Assembly: GCA_036345935.2 (NCBI GenBank)
Contig: JADWOT020000003.1
Span: 13,741,901-13,805,900, forward strand
Reading direction: 5' to 3'
Source: Taenia hydatigena
Lineage: Eukaryota; Platyhelminthes; Cestoda; Cyclophyllidea; Taeniidae
Length of the DNA: 64,000 nt
Shown: piece after piece, positions 1 through 13,654 of the stretch
How positions within the stretch are numbered: the stretch's first letter is position 1
Layout: every line of letters begins with the position of its first letter
Made by a program: the position numbers and the translations under genes
The notes under the pieces: model-generated
What the model was told of the DNA's origin: nothing
The model's input: only the letters and a program-made list of their open reading frames with translations
Databases searched by the model: none

Positions 1-581
1 AAAAAGGGAAATTCTACTTAAAGCATAACAGTAACGAAATGCACGTGATAAATTCGTCACCGATGAAATCATATGAATGTAGAAAATCCAAAGTGGTAGA
101 TTGACCCATCTCAAAACCCTGCCTAAACTTCTCACAGGAAACTTGAGAAGCACTAACGGATCAAAATAGTTTCTGACCTTCATGGACAAATGGAAGTCAC
201 AAACATGAAAAACACTGCAGTCGTAAAAGTATGCGCAAGTTCGAAAATAACATGTACTGAAGTTGACACGAAGAAATGCGGCAAATGTTTAGCTAACGGA
301 ATTCGTATGCCAAAAAATCTACCAGCTTTATTCTCTTAAATTATAGAGCTCATGCTACTTTAAATCTCTAAGACGTCCCGTTTCCGTAAAAAAAACTTCC
401 TGTGTCAGATTAACAAAACCGGCAATGTCAGGGCATTTTTGAACAGGCTTTAAGAAAGTTCGTCGTTTTATAGAGGAATAAACGTTACTTGAATATTAGA
501 GCAAAGGTACAGTTTCGAGGTGAGCTTTGAACAGATGGAGTGCTTTCAGTAAGCCCGGAGTATCAAATAGAGAACGATTAC
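1..581. other. MSH2 intron, edge of window
   Basis: Sequence downstream of the last visible MSH2 donor (GT at 580-581 on the minus strand). Both strands were checked for the Walker A exon and for other coding signal. None was seen. AT-rich and without repeats that I recognise. Confidence 0.6.
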
Positions 582-3500
582 CGCGTTCAAGATGGACGTC
601 ATTAGGAATGACGGAGACACCGTCCTGGAACTCGAGGCAGGGATGGCGAAAGTCGCGTATATGAATGCCGCTGTCACCACCGTCAGGTTGGTGTGCTGTG
701 ACGCGTGGACGTACGTAAGGTTTGGGTGCCGAAACCGCAGCAACCGCCAAACTGACCACCACGTCCAACTGTGCCGTGCAATTGCCCAGCGCGTAAAGGG
801 GCTCCAAGTAACCGGCTAAAAGGCCAAGTCAAGCATTCAGCTGGTTTGTCAGAAAAAAGTCACTAGAGTGAGCGTAGAGAGTGACTGCTGAGAATGAGAT
901 CTATATATGCTAAGATTATTCTATTTAATCTGATTTAATAAACCCGCACGTAATTCTGGTCAAGGTGTAGTCAACAGAGAGGTTTTAAAAGATCAGAGAC
1001 CAGTCAAAGTGAAGACGAGAGGACTGGTAAGATTCCATTTGTCAAGTTCAAAACACGATGACGTACGCGACTTGAAAAGTACTGAGAATAATTCCCATAA
1101 AGCGATAGATATTAGATAGGCTAGTTTGAAGACAAATATTTAAAAAGAACGGATCATTCTGAGCACGGCTAATAAAGTTAGGACAGAGGATTGTCCATTC
1201 CTCCTAAGGTAAAACACAAAAGAAAAAATACAAATGTCGTTCATTAATGGTGAGGATGGTGTTATCATTATCACGGCAACGTAGGGCGTTAACATTTACA
1301 CGTTTTTAATTCCATCTAAAATTATTTGACCTGCCGACAATTTTAAACGGAGGCTTCAGTTAGTGACCAGCTTTCAACTTGCTCGTCTAAAACAGTCATT
1401 TCGAAAAAAACTGAAGCTAAGCTAATGGTGCGTTTCTGAGTTGCACTGTGGAGGAAATGCAGTGCCAGCCCTAAAAACCACAGATATTACACATAAGTTT
1501 ATTTTCCGGTTAAAATGAACCGCAAACAAACAAAATGCCTGTTCGATGAGACTACCAGACGGTTCAAGAAACTCCGTTTCGATAGGCAACTTCAAATGCA
1601 AAAAAAATCGGATTCGGAGGACCAGAAGTTGTGGTTGGTAATAGTGACCTGGAATGAACTATATCCGTCGAGCGAAAAATGAGTTCTTGACAAAATCTGA
1701 GAGATGTTACTACTTCAACGATGTTGCACTGTCTGAAATAAAATGTCGTACACTTCGCCTATTGAGAGATCCTAAGGATTAGTGCTACCGCATCAAAAAA
1801 ACAAACAACATCAAAGACCCCCCCCCCCCCAGCCAACCAGTACAGTTGTTTCTGCTCAAGCCTTACTGGTTTCAAGTGAATCAGCCTCCACGCTGGTGCT
1901 CTGGAGCTCTGTTCCATAGTTCTGGGTTCGTGAAAATTATGACCTCCTCAGAGATGACTGGAGAGCTAATCTACCATAAACAGGCGAAAGCTACTTAACC
2001 GATTGAATACTGTCATAAAGCATCAACGGAAAAGCTTTTACCGTAGACAGCTAAATGTGAGGAGGCTCGCAGCAATCAACAAGACAATTAATAGAGCAGG
2101 GTCGAATGAAATGGGAGTCCTCACATTGGTTATGTAAAAGCAGCGAAGTGTGGCAATGATCCGACAACTCGAACATTCAAATTCTTCCACGCAAGACTAC
2201 TGGCATAAAGAATGTGCCCGTTGCATAACATTGAAAACTTCTTTCCGGACACAGTTGGGGCGGTGAGAAATTACACCTGGAAGCTCCATCCAAACCAACA
2301 ATACGCAGTACTTTTCGTGAAATGAATAGCCTCACTGCTGCAACTTCGTTTCACCATCAGCTCCGTTTTCTGACCGATTTAGACCCCACTCACACCTACA
2401 GTGATAATCAGTGCAAAAGAATAAACACTAGGACTGTCGAGAACGATGAGCCACATGTGAATAGGTGGACCGTCTCATTCTCCAAAGAAATAGCCCCACA
2501 CCTAGTGTCGTGGACAACGTATGCCTATGCCACCGGTCTCCCAGAAACTCACCCGCGACAGTGAGAATCTCTTTAACGATACACATTTGAGTCTTCGCGT
2601 ACTCCTCCTTCAAAGCGATGTGACGTTCGTTGAGGAGACTCATTTCCGTGGATTGGCAACGCACACCGGCCTTCTGCATATCGATCTTCTTTAACCAACT
2701 GATTCCGCGGATCTGCTTCTCCGTCTGGCAAGAGATGAGAAGGAAAGTTTCGGCGAGTTAATCAGCTTCTCAGTCCCAAAGTGTGAAAATAGTGAACAAA
2801 CCTTGAGTGTTACTCGGAGAAAATATCCAACTCCTTCTGCAGACTCCAATTTGATCGACTTTCCCGGCTCTAGACCTACTTTGGAGGCAACCTAGAGTTT
2901 AAAAGACGTTCACAAGCTTACTCCTAATTGTATCTAAGCAAAACACCTGACTGTTATGCATGTAGGCATTCAAATTTTAGGTAATACTTGCACAAATAAG
3001 ACAACACAGCAGACAAAAGTACAATCACCGTCGAATAAGTACAAAAATTAATGAATCTATAATCATGCAAAGTTAATGGCTTCCAGTAAGACTTGAATAA
3101 AATAGTTGCTAGATTGTTTGAAACAAAATAACTGTAAAGTAAATGCGCATTATAGCCAATTAGGAGTATATTCGAAATACACAGGCGCTTAAGTGACCTT
3201 CGGAGTGCACCACGAAACATGCTACTGATGAGGGATATGAGTAGGGCGAGTTTCTGGGCCTTAGAACTTTGAAGGTATTTTTTAATAAATAGGCTACCTT
3301 CTCCATTAAAACACCTTAAAAATAAGCCAGATATCTTTAAAACCACCCAAATGCGCGTTTTTTTTTCTGGTGCGTGAGCGAAGGCCGTTAGGCGAATAAT
3401 GATCATCCACCATGAATAATTCCGCCTACGCGGATGCATGCGCGTCCCATCCGCGTTTTATGGAATTCAGGAGGGAGACTGAAGGGGAGGACAATAAGGT

Positions 3501-6500
3501 AGACTCACCTCCTCGAATTCACGAAAAATATCAGCTTCAACGGCGTCTAAGTGCTCCTTCACACCTAAAGAGGAGGGCGGGTTAGAGAATTATACCTCGG
3601 GGAGTCGGATAGTCATTGAGACAGGAAAGATACGACCGATCCAGACTCTAACCAAGTTTATTCCCAGTTTTACATAGAAATTATCGTGGCCGCCTCTGTC
3701 ACCCCAACTACCACCAGCCATGGAATCTGCTATTTCTGCCTAAATTTCACTCAAAATTGTATTTTTAACATCAGAAAAGGGAAGAAATGTATCTACTGTG
3801 AAAAAAATGCAGGAAATTTATCGACAACATCTACTAAATGAATTTTTATATTCAAACATTAAAACGCTGAGAAAACAGGAAGCTTTATGGCCAACCCGAT
3901 TTTGAAGAACCCTGAGGCATCCCGACAACACCTAGACCTCTGTGTTCGAGCATTATGTCCCCAATGCCAAGCGCTCCTCAAGATCTGTTGTGGAAAAGGT
4001 CGTAACGTTTGTTGAGGTTAAGATGTACGCATCGAAGTGAACAGAAGGAATAGCATGCATGTCTTCAACTTCAAATGCTGCACGCGAGGAGTACCTCGCG
4101 TTTAACAGCACTCTGACGATGAGTAAGCGTTAAGGCGAAAGGCACCCTCTGCTAGAGAACCAAATGAGATCCATCCATCCGTGCGTCCTTCCTACATCCA
4201 GAAGTAAACTCAAACAATAATTAACACATTTACTACCAGAGGCGCAAAGGAGAGTTAACTATTGCAGACCAAACATTTAGTCTCCCCAATGGCGCTAACG
4301 AATTGACCAATTCAACTGGCAATTCTCACTTCGAAAACAATGCCGTTTAAAGCTCAACACGATCTGATGCGGTCAGCGATTACGAGGTGAAAGATAATGT
4401 GTTTCACGTATTTGTGACGCCATGTAAATCTACAGTACCTGAAATGTTCAGGAATGAGTGGGTAGGAGAGGTTAGAAGTAAGGATTACCTCTCAAAACTA
4501 AGGAAACGGTTGCCCATTCCTTAATCTACTTGTTGAAGAATAATAGAAACAGCAAACGTCTACAAAATAGAGCTTCCCCAAGCGCTAAAACCTTTTCTTA
4601 ATTACCTATTCGGTTGTTGTAGAAACTGACCCATTCCGTTTCCAAGCAAAAAGACTCGATATATCAAATGCAAAACTTTGGATATGGTTGTCAGCTCCCG
4701 TGCGTGATAAGTTTTAAATCGTCGATTCATCACTTCGAGTTTGATACGACACAGAATGTCATTGAGAAAAAAATATGCGGAACTATTCCAAACAGTCTGT
4801 GCCTTATAGCTCTTTAGAAATGCTATTTATAGTATGAATTCCTATGAGCGTTGTAAAATATTCAAAAGCAATGACATTGTTGTAAGTGGAAGCCATGTTA
4901 GGCGTTCCTTGGGTGACCGATAAAACGACAGGTGAACCTTAGTCATGGAGGCGCGAGTTAATAAGCAAATATTGAAATTCACGTTCTACCTTTTTGTCAC
5001 CCGAAAGCCTATCAAAAGTCTCGCGTGACAGCAGTATTTTTGAATAGACATTGCAAAAGTACTCTGCCCCTTTCACCCACAAATCATCGATGCTATCGTC
5101 CTTGGAGGTTCACTATATTAGTCACAAAATGGAGTAAGTTTATTCAGCAAACTTCTACAAGTAAAAACTCAGGTAAACACTCCAGATTGAATAGAAAAAT
5201 GTAGCCTTTCGTTGAAAATGATCACGTTAATATACCTGAGACATAAAATGAATCAGTACACTAAGTAGAATGTTTGCATTGTCAGTGGCAATGGAACCAA
5301 ACCTTAACCGAACTAGCAAACTGTTGCAGAACTAACGATATCCCAATCAAAACGTCGGTGAACAACAAATTTAATGACCAGAACGAAGAGACGTGGAGAA
5401 AGATATAAATCACCCATGACTTCTGCCAAAAAGCAAATTTGTTTGCGAAGAGACAGCTAAAGGGGGTGAAATTCGAGGACTATTCGCAGCTTTCGTACTT
5501 TTCAGATTAACTAATATTGTAATCATTGCATTGAAAAGGAGAGCGTCAGTTTCTTTTGAGGTTTAAGAGCAATCGTTTACCACCATTACGCATCAACGTC
5601 CTTAATAAGTGCAATCTGTAATTCCATACAATGAAATGAACTGGAACGCTGAATCCAAAAGGATATGTAACATGATAAGCACAGCTGGGAGAGGGATGCT
5701 TCTTAAAGCAACGTGAATTCGTCATTTCACCTCCTTCCCAACCCATGGCTAGTTCCGATGTGCCCTACTGACTGGCTTGGAGATAATCCGCACACAAGTG
5801 TGACGACTGGGATCGCCAAAAAGCAAGGCTTGAAAACCGAATGCAACGTGAAAATTGCCTTCGGTAACGACAGTGCCGTTCATCCCTTTAGCTTTCTAAT
5901 TCACGTCTCTTCTCCAAACCATTCCTCAGTGATAGTACAAGGAATTTGTTGATGCCTTTACTAAAATCGTATGAATACACAGCGAAAAGCTCAGTGGTAA
6001 AAAGGACATGAAACCCTGCTCTAGTGTTTTAAATAACCAATGAGGATCGTCTAATTTCGGAAAGAATAGTACTTTATTACTCGGGAGGTAAATAGCCTAA
6101 AATTTCTACACCCCCGCATTTTGGCGAAGTATAAGAAATATATACGGTGCTACTTTTCTCGCTTGGTAGGCATCGAATGAAAGGGAGACTGAGTGGCGCA
6201 CTTCGAGGCCCCCAACTTTCCAATTACCAAAAAAATTTCAACAAATTTTGCTAATTTTTTCCATCCTAAAAACACTCACGAAGAAATATTTCCTTCATTA
6301 GGCGGGAATAAGACGAATGGTCATAATAGTCAATGAAACTATTCATTTTGGATGGACCATCGGATTTTGGTGTCACCTTGAAGGCATGGGATCGCAAGTG
6401 TTCTCTAGTGACTTCAAAACCTCAATCATTTTAATGGGCAGATCAGAAGATATGTTATCAGGTGAAACGTGAAGAGGAGTTGGAGGAAGGAGCTTACTTT

Positions 6501-9500
6501 GCAGAGCTTCGTCGAAATCCGGCCTAATGATGAATTCATTCTCCTTAGCAGCTTCAAGATCCAACGTGGACTCAATCATATGGACGAATTTACTGAAGTT
6601 CCCCACCGCCGTCTGGATTCAAGAGAGCATTCAAAACTGTCAATCTTGAAAATGAAGGGTTTTGTGAAAGAAAATTTATCCTGAGTTTAAAACTGATTTG
6701 ATAGCACGGGAGATTAGTGCGAATGCTGAGATCGAGTTTATTGTACCAAGTTTGGTGGTGGCAGGGTTATAACGTCCGCAAACTAAATATCATCCAGTTA
6801 GGAAAAGAATCCCTCAATGATAAGGCAATCTTTTCTGGAAAATGGAACAGCTTTACAACTCCACCAGCATTTCCCTCAGATAGATGGCAGTTTTAACCAC
6901 CCAAATACAAAGGTTTCGCCAACCGTAAGCCAGACAACTGTATATTTACACCGTTTGTATTTCAGTCGATTTAAGTAATCGTGTCTAAGTCTCCAGGATA
7001 ATCGTCATCAAAAGTAATCATTTGACTAGTAAGCTCTGGGAGTGATTACCACCATAGAAAACCCAAAGCGTTTAATCAACAAATTTTGAGATTATTTACC
7101 AAAAAATAAGTGCCCCGCAAAGAGATCTCCTCAGAAGAAAGAGGATATGGGTTTCTAAGATGCATCGTTCAGAGAACTGGGTTTTTTCGAGAGTCTTAAA
7201 GAAAATTATTTGCCCCTCGATTTGGGAAATCATTGCTTACTTGAAGGTCTTTCACAAAGCAGTGTTCCAAGAGCGGCGCATGCTTGCTTTTACTTCGACA
7301 GAGGTGAGTTATCATCTCTGGAAGGAGCCCCACCAGTTTATACACACGATAAACATCCTAAAAAGTAGGAAAAAACAGATGAAATTCTACTTTCAGCTGT
7401 CACACTGACCACCTCCAGGACAAGAAAGGCACTCAAGCGCCTGATTGGTCGTGCAACTGAAGGACGAGCGGCGCGATTGGCTGGGAAGGAGTATTTAGCG
7501 GGCCACCGCTCCTGAGTCGCCTTAGCACAAACAGCAGGATGGAAAAGTTGGTAATGCCCTTCATCGCCACTCTGACACTCACACTTCTCCTGACAACATG
7601 GGAAGGCTGTTGTACGAGGCTGCAGAACGCACCTCCGGCCATGCTAACAACCGCGGGCTTGTTGGCTTCCTCCCCTTCCCAGCCACCTCCCGACTCCTAC
7701 GACTTCGCACCATCCATTGACGACTCTTGGGGTAAGTGGTACCCAAATACCTGCCTTTATTCACCATTTCACGGTAAATACCGGATAAACTAGCTATACC
7801 ACTTGAAAGACAAGAGTAGAAACTTGTCTATTTTTATCTAAGCGGTGTAATTTGTTCGTTATAGGGATTAATTTATCCTACTTGAGCAATTAAATTAAAC
7901 TCAAGTTGAGCGTAATTCCATTGATTTTAAAACCGGTTGCATAAATTTCACTTACCACCATTTGTACGATAGCAAAAAAAACTTCTGTACAAGAAATGAA
8001 GTTCACTGCAATGAAACTCATACTAAAACGCCTTTTTAATCAGTATCAAATAAAGTTCCAAGGAAACCTTGCTCGTAAATGAGCAGAAAGTAGCCATAGA
8101 GGCAATGCAACCCAATGGTGGAAGTTCCTCTCCTGATTACTATCAAGATGTACTTGAAAGCATTCCTTTGCACAAAGGGATTCTAAACTTACGCAGTTTG
8201 TTAGCTCAAAAGACGACCATGGGAAATCCAATCCGGAGGAATTTTATGCCTGAAGAGATGTACCGCATTTCTTTATCGCTACCGAGCTGTCAGCTAGCCA
8301 CTTTTAGTCTAGCAGCCGCCGACACCATGTCTACCCCATCAATTATAAAAGCATCGTCTAATGTTTTGAAGAAAATCTGGACCGGCACGGATAACGCATT
8401 TAGCCAGGTCTTTAACAGTACCAACTGAATTTCCACGACTGACTTCTAAATTTCACCTCTCCAACTTCAGACAACGTCTACCCACCGGTGTTGAGGAAAA
8501 GACCATGGGCGTTGCCGGACCCACTTCACTGCTGCCTTCTGCGACTCAGCTGCTGCCGCAGAAGAGGTTCCTCCAACTACTCATGAGGAGGAAAGGAATA
8601 AGTGACGAGACACAAAAAACACAAGAATGAACAGTCCTATTTACACCTTATGCGTCATTTATTGCCAATAAAAAGTTCCCACATGGTGTTTGGAGTAAGT
8701 TAAACGGAAGAGGCATTAGGCAGTATGACAGTCAATTGATAAAATAAAAGACCCGTCCCTGCGATTGAAAGTCTTTAGTCTATATCCTAAACCAAAAGTG
8801 CACTCTATGGGAAAACAATTTCGCCGCAAAATGGGTTTTTCTATCCAGAAAGGCATTTCAGGGTTTTCGGCCATTCGGGATTAAAAAATCCGATTGTTAT
8901 GCAACGGGCTGTGCACCACTTCCCTCAGGGTTAGAGAGTTGCGTTTTCATCGAGTATTACTTAAAAATTGCCACAAATTTACTTGACTCTTTAGAAATGA
9001 AGAAAAATGGCACAGAAAGAGGAAAATAAACAACTCAATTCCCTGTTTATACCAATCAGATAAGGGAGGTAAAGCCATCCTGCAAAATGTCACCAGAGCA
9101 CTACTTGTAGCATGCCGAAGGCATGACAACTTAATCCATTCATTATACCGTTGACAGGGAGCATCTTCAGTCAAAAAACGAGCAACACAGCCATAGATGA
9201 TTATTTGTTTCCATGGCTAAAATCTGGGAAAAACCGGCAACAGTCTAAATATGAGGGGGATTATATAGGTTAAATTAAACAGATTGCCCAAGCGCTAATG
9301 TTCAAGCGATCGGCGGATTCGGTAACACAAAGTGTCATGCACGGCGTTCAAATGGCATTTCCTCCAGAAGCTATGTCGCAATTCCACTACACGGATCAAA
9401 ATTAGGAGGGGAGTAGAAGACTCCGCAACTTGCGTGTGGCGAAGTATGGTTGCTGGAAATGGAGCTCTAAACTAATCGAGTCATGGACTTTATGAAAACA

Positions 9501-12500
9501 AAGCCAACTCGGTGAATTAAAATAGTCCATCTTTTTTAGGTTTTCGTACCGCAATTCGAAATACAGGAACAGCAATCACGTGGCCAAAAAGGGAGTAAAA
9601 TGCGCTCCGAAAACACGCCCATTTTGGTAATGCGATTTCACCAAGGATGGAGACAAGCACGACAAAGAGTACAAGAGGTCGAAGTAGAAGTAAGAGCAAA
9701 AAAGAAGGGACGCCAAGACGGCGCCAGAAGTACCTACTTTTGAAACATTGGAGTAAATGAAATCTGCCTCCAAAAATAGCATCGTGGACGAACTTGACAA
9801 AACCAACTTAAGCGAATCCTGTAGCTACGGGCTAGCACCCGCTTTCAATTCTCCAAAACAGTCTTTTGTGAAGGTTCGTGACTAGTTTTTCTCACTGCTT
9901 AGGAGTGTGTCAAATGTTACACATGTGTACACTTTTTCGTGATGATGGATAATGCCAATAACTTATCCATCCATAGGACTCTAGCATTGATAGGTAAACA
10001 GTGCATTGTTGGAAAATTATTGCCACCGCCGTTTTTTGTTCTTCAACAATAGAAGAGATTTCACCCATTCCCGTCGCAATGTAAGTGGGAACAATTTGCC
10101 TCAATTTAAAAATAGTGAAGGGTTCTTATTTGGCAAAGAATCTGATTCAGATGAATTACTTAAAATTAGTTTACAGGGCCAATTAATCTTATTGGTTCTC
10201 GTCAGATTTCCAAAAATGAAATGACAGATTATCTTGTAGAGACATAGAAACGCAAAGATCCCATCTTCCTGTTCCGCTAATTAAAATAGTGGAAAAAAAA
10301 CACAAGAATGACTGGAACAGACACGAAACTGGTAGAAGAAACTCAAATAGTTTTGTGGCATGGTTGGAGGACAGAAAATTTGGACAATTTCGATAAGGCA
10401 GAACGAATTCTTGGCGGTTTCATAACTTTGGGAGAATGAAGAAGCATCATCTTGACAATTACTTCCAATAAGGATCTCCTTGCCTTTGCTTTAATGTCGT
10501 GCATTTCATTACTGCGTTCAGAGTCGCCACGTTAGGATGGATGATAGAGCGATTTCTAATGAAGTTATCCCCACACAAAATGAAGTCCCTTGGCACTTCA
10601 AAAATTGGTGTAATGTATGCAATGAAATAAACTATCCAAAAAATAATTTAAAGATTGTGACCTTCAAGACGGCAATTTCAAAGACGTGAGTTAAGGTTGC
10701 AATGATGGACACTGGTAAACCAAAAGTAGCTACCACAGCAGAGCCATCGTTTCCGTAAGAATACGCAACTTTTCCGACCATTGGAAATGGAAGTAATTAA
10801 TGAACCCGCCACTTTCGCTACCAAAATTTCGGAGAAAAATCCACCATCACACCTTAGACATTTCAGTGTCTTGATAAACCACTAATCCAAACGCTAATCA
10901 AATAATTTAAAAAGGCAACTATTTTCGAATAAAGAATAGTCAGTCTGCTTCCAACACGACTTGGAGCGACCAGTTATTAACAATTAATGAACGAAACACG
11001 TCACGTTTTCGTGGCGCCAGCCTCAGAAGGAAATCCAAACATAACATGCGTGTAAATTTGGTGGCAAAAAATTGAGGTATGAAAATCAACTTTCCACAAT
11101 TTTAAGAATATCAGAAGGTGAAAACAGCCAACTCTATGAAAAATAAAAAGGATCACAACCAAACAAGTAAATTTGATAAAACAAGCCCAATCACCGTTAC
11201 TTAGGTTTTATGACTAGTCCGAATACCTATATCAAGCAAGAATTTGTGGCTACAACCACTGATACTAGCCAGAATAATAAGAGGTGTAGTCGAGATTTTA
11301 AAAATACTGGAATTTTGAAAACATGAGCAAAGTGGGGCGTCACGATGTTATACAGTCTACCAACACAGTCCAGCTACTGGGGAGAAAATAGCAGCAGAGG
11401 AAAAGCAGGACGCGGAGTTGTTGAGATTACCTGAAGGTTAGCTTTCGACATTTGCAGCCGACGTGAGAGTCTTGGAAGGTCGGGGACTCGTCGGAGAGAG
11501 GTTTCGTAAAAGATGTTTCGAAGAACGCTGTCCTCTACAAAAGCCTCCACCAAATCCAAGCGCTCGTCTAGAGGGTTTTGAGAAGAAATAGGTATTTTAA
11601 AAACCATCTACTGACGGGGGTTAAGTAGGAAGAAGCCACAGCTTACTGATGCGAGCAACATCGGTAAGAGGTTGCCTCAGCCACTGTGCCAACAGCCGCT
11701 GTCCCTGTAGTGTTCGGCAGTGGTTCAGAACGCTGTAAACGCTTCTGTATTTGCCTCCTAGAAAAAAGGGGAGTGAAGGATTGTACTTTGTAGTACTGTT
11801 AGATGCCTCACACGACGATGGATCAACGGGAAATTCTGGGAACTATGAGTCGCGATTATTAGCAAAGCTTGATTTGATGACTTGCTAATTTGAGGAACCT
11901 AGATGGAATAAGCCAGTCCATTGTGCTTCCTACTACTCCCCATCGGTTAAAAATGAGAGATCCAACTTCTGAACATGATTTGGCTCGGTTCCCGAATCAC
12001 CGAAGGTGCGGTGGTAGAACATACTGCTTGAAGTCAAGTGGTTCATGCAACTTGATTCTGGAAATGAATGACGCAAAGATGGCTACATTTTGGTGACAGT
12101 AGACGATTACTTTTCGGTATTTGCATGCTAGAATAACTCAAGATTAACGTGGCAGAAACAACTTCCAGTAAAGTTCCATGCAAGCAAATAAACAACTCGT
12201 TTAAACCTTTAGGATGAAAGGATACTGCCTCACCCTCCGTGTTCTCCAGTTGCTGACCATAACAATTTGGATACAAAAGAGGGGTGATAGAAACGGAGGC
12301 GACTAGAGCTGTTGTTTCCAACTAGAGATAAATCGTTTTTCTAAAATTGGAATTCGCATCAAGGTAGTGCCCATTTGAAAACAGACAAGGGATTCCAATG
12401 GGAATATTCTGGGAGACATTCTACATTAACTTTATATTTTTCCGCAAAAATCCGCATAAATGTACTTTCCTATGCAAAAAATTTAGTCAGAAAAACCAGG

Positions 12501-13623
12501 TTAACAGTAACAGGTGGTTCAATTAGTGGGTGAAATTATTCTAATAAACTCGACATGTTCAGGAGATAAATTAGTTGCTATACCCTTGCTCGTAAACGGC
12601 AGTGGGTTGCAAGGTTGATTTCTGACCCTGTATAGCCCCCTTAAGATCTTACCTCGAGATTGACTCGAATGGATCAAACTTCAACGGCGATAAAAACGAG
12701 GGCTCACACAAAAATTGAATAATGAAACCAAGGCCTTACTTTGAGCCACTGTTTGGACTAGAAGTGAGGTCCACGAAGCATTTGCCCTTTTTTTAAGTGT
12801 CAAGAATGAAATGTGACGGTTTTGAAAGTCTTTGCCTGAGTTAGTTTTGCTAATGTTAGAAATGTAAATAAACGCAAGAAATCGTTATGATATGGCAAGG
12901 GAGAATAGAACCTCATTCGGGATTTGTTCTTTTTGATAGGCACGATGAATGTCAAGTAATGCGATCACACCCTTGCCCGTCAAATAACAAGTATGACAAA
13001 AATCAGTCCACAAGGCATCGTGTTGTGGGGAATCGACCGCTCACATAGTAGTACCAAGTAACACACCTAAGAGGGGTCCCATCATTCTAATGCATGCCCA
13101 TCATGAAAAAAGGCATATGTAGAAAGAAAAAACAAGATTATTTGTAAGCATAGTAGGTCAGGAGTAACGCAAACACGGGCATAAGAAACGAATTATTAAC
13201 TTATAAAGAAGGTACCCAAACTAGCCGGCATCCTCAGAGGAGTGAATAAAGTAACTAAGATGTATTTGACGGAATGAACTTCCGGCCTAAGACGCTCCGA
13301 CAGCATATTTTCAGGAGGAAAATATCCAGGAATGAGGTTAGCGAATGAGAAAACCAGCCAATTCAAGTCCACAAGACGTGTTTGAAAAGTAGTAAAATAG
13401 AACCTAGCAGTTAGTTTGATTCAGTATGAAGGGAATGATTTGAGAAATCATTCGATTGGGGAAAAACCCTCAAAAACTTATAGAAGACTGAAACATCGTT
13501 TGGGAACAGTGAGTTCTCAAATGCACAATAAATAACATAAAAGGCATGTATTCTGTGGTTCTTCGATAACGTGCCGCCGAAACAGCAATGACTAGAACGC
13601 CCAAATTAATCCAATCCCCACAT

Positions 13624-13654
<31 letters not shown>

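Noticed and set aside
8069..8428. 119-codon plus-strand open frame inside the nested gene's intron
   Set aside because: It begins at TTG, no acceptor or donor joins it in phase to either nested-gene exon, and it shows no family resemblance. Probably chance, though an independent exon is not excluded.
12043..12321. Minus-strand open frame considered as an MSH2 exon
   Set aside because: The MSH2 lever residues it would encode are already supplied by exons 14096-14151 and 13928-14051, which join in phase to 11647-11757.
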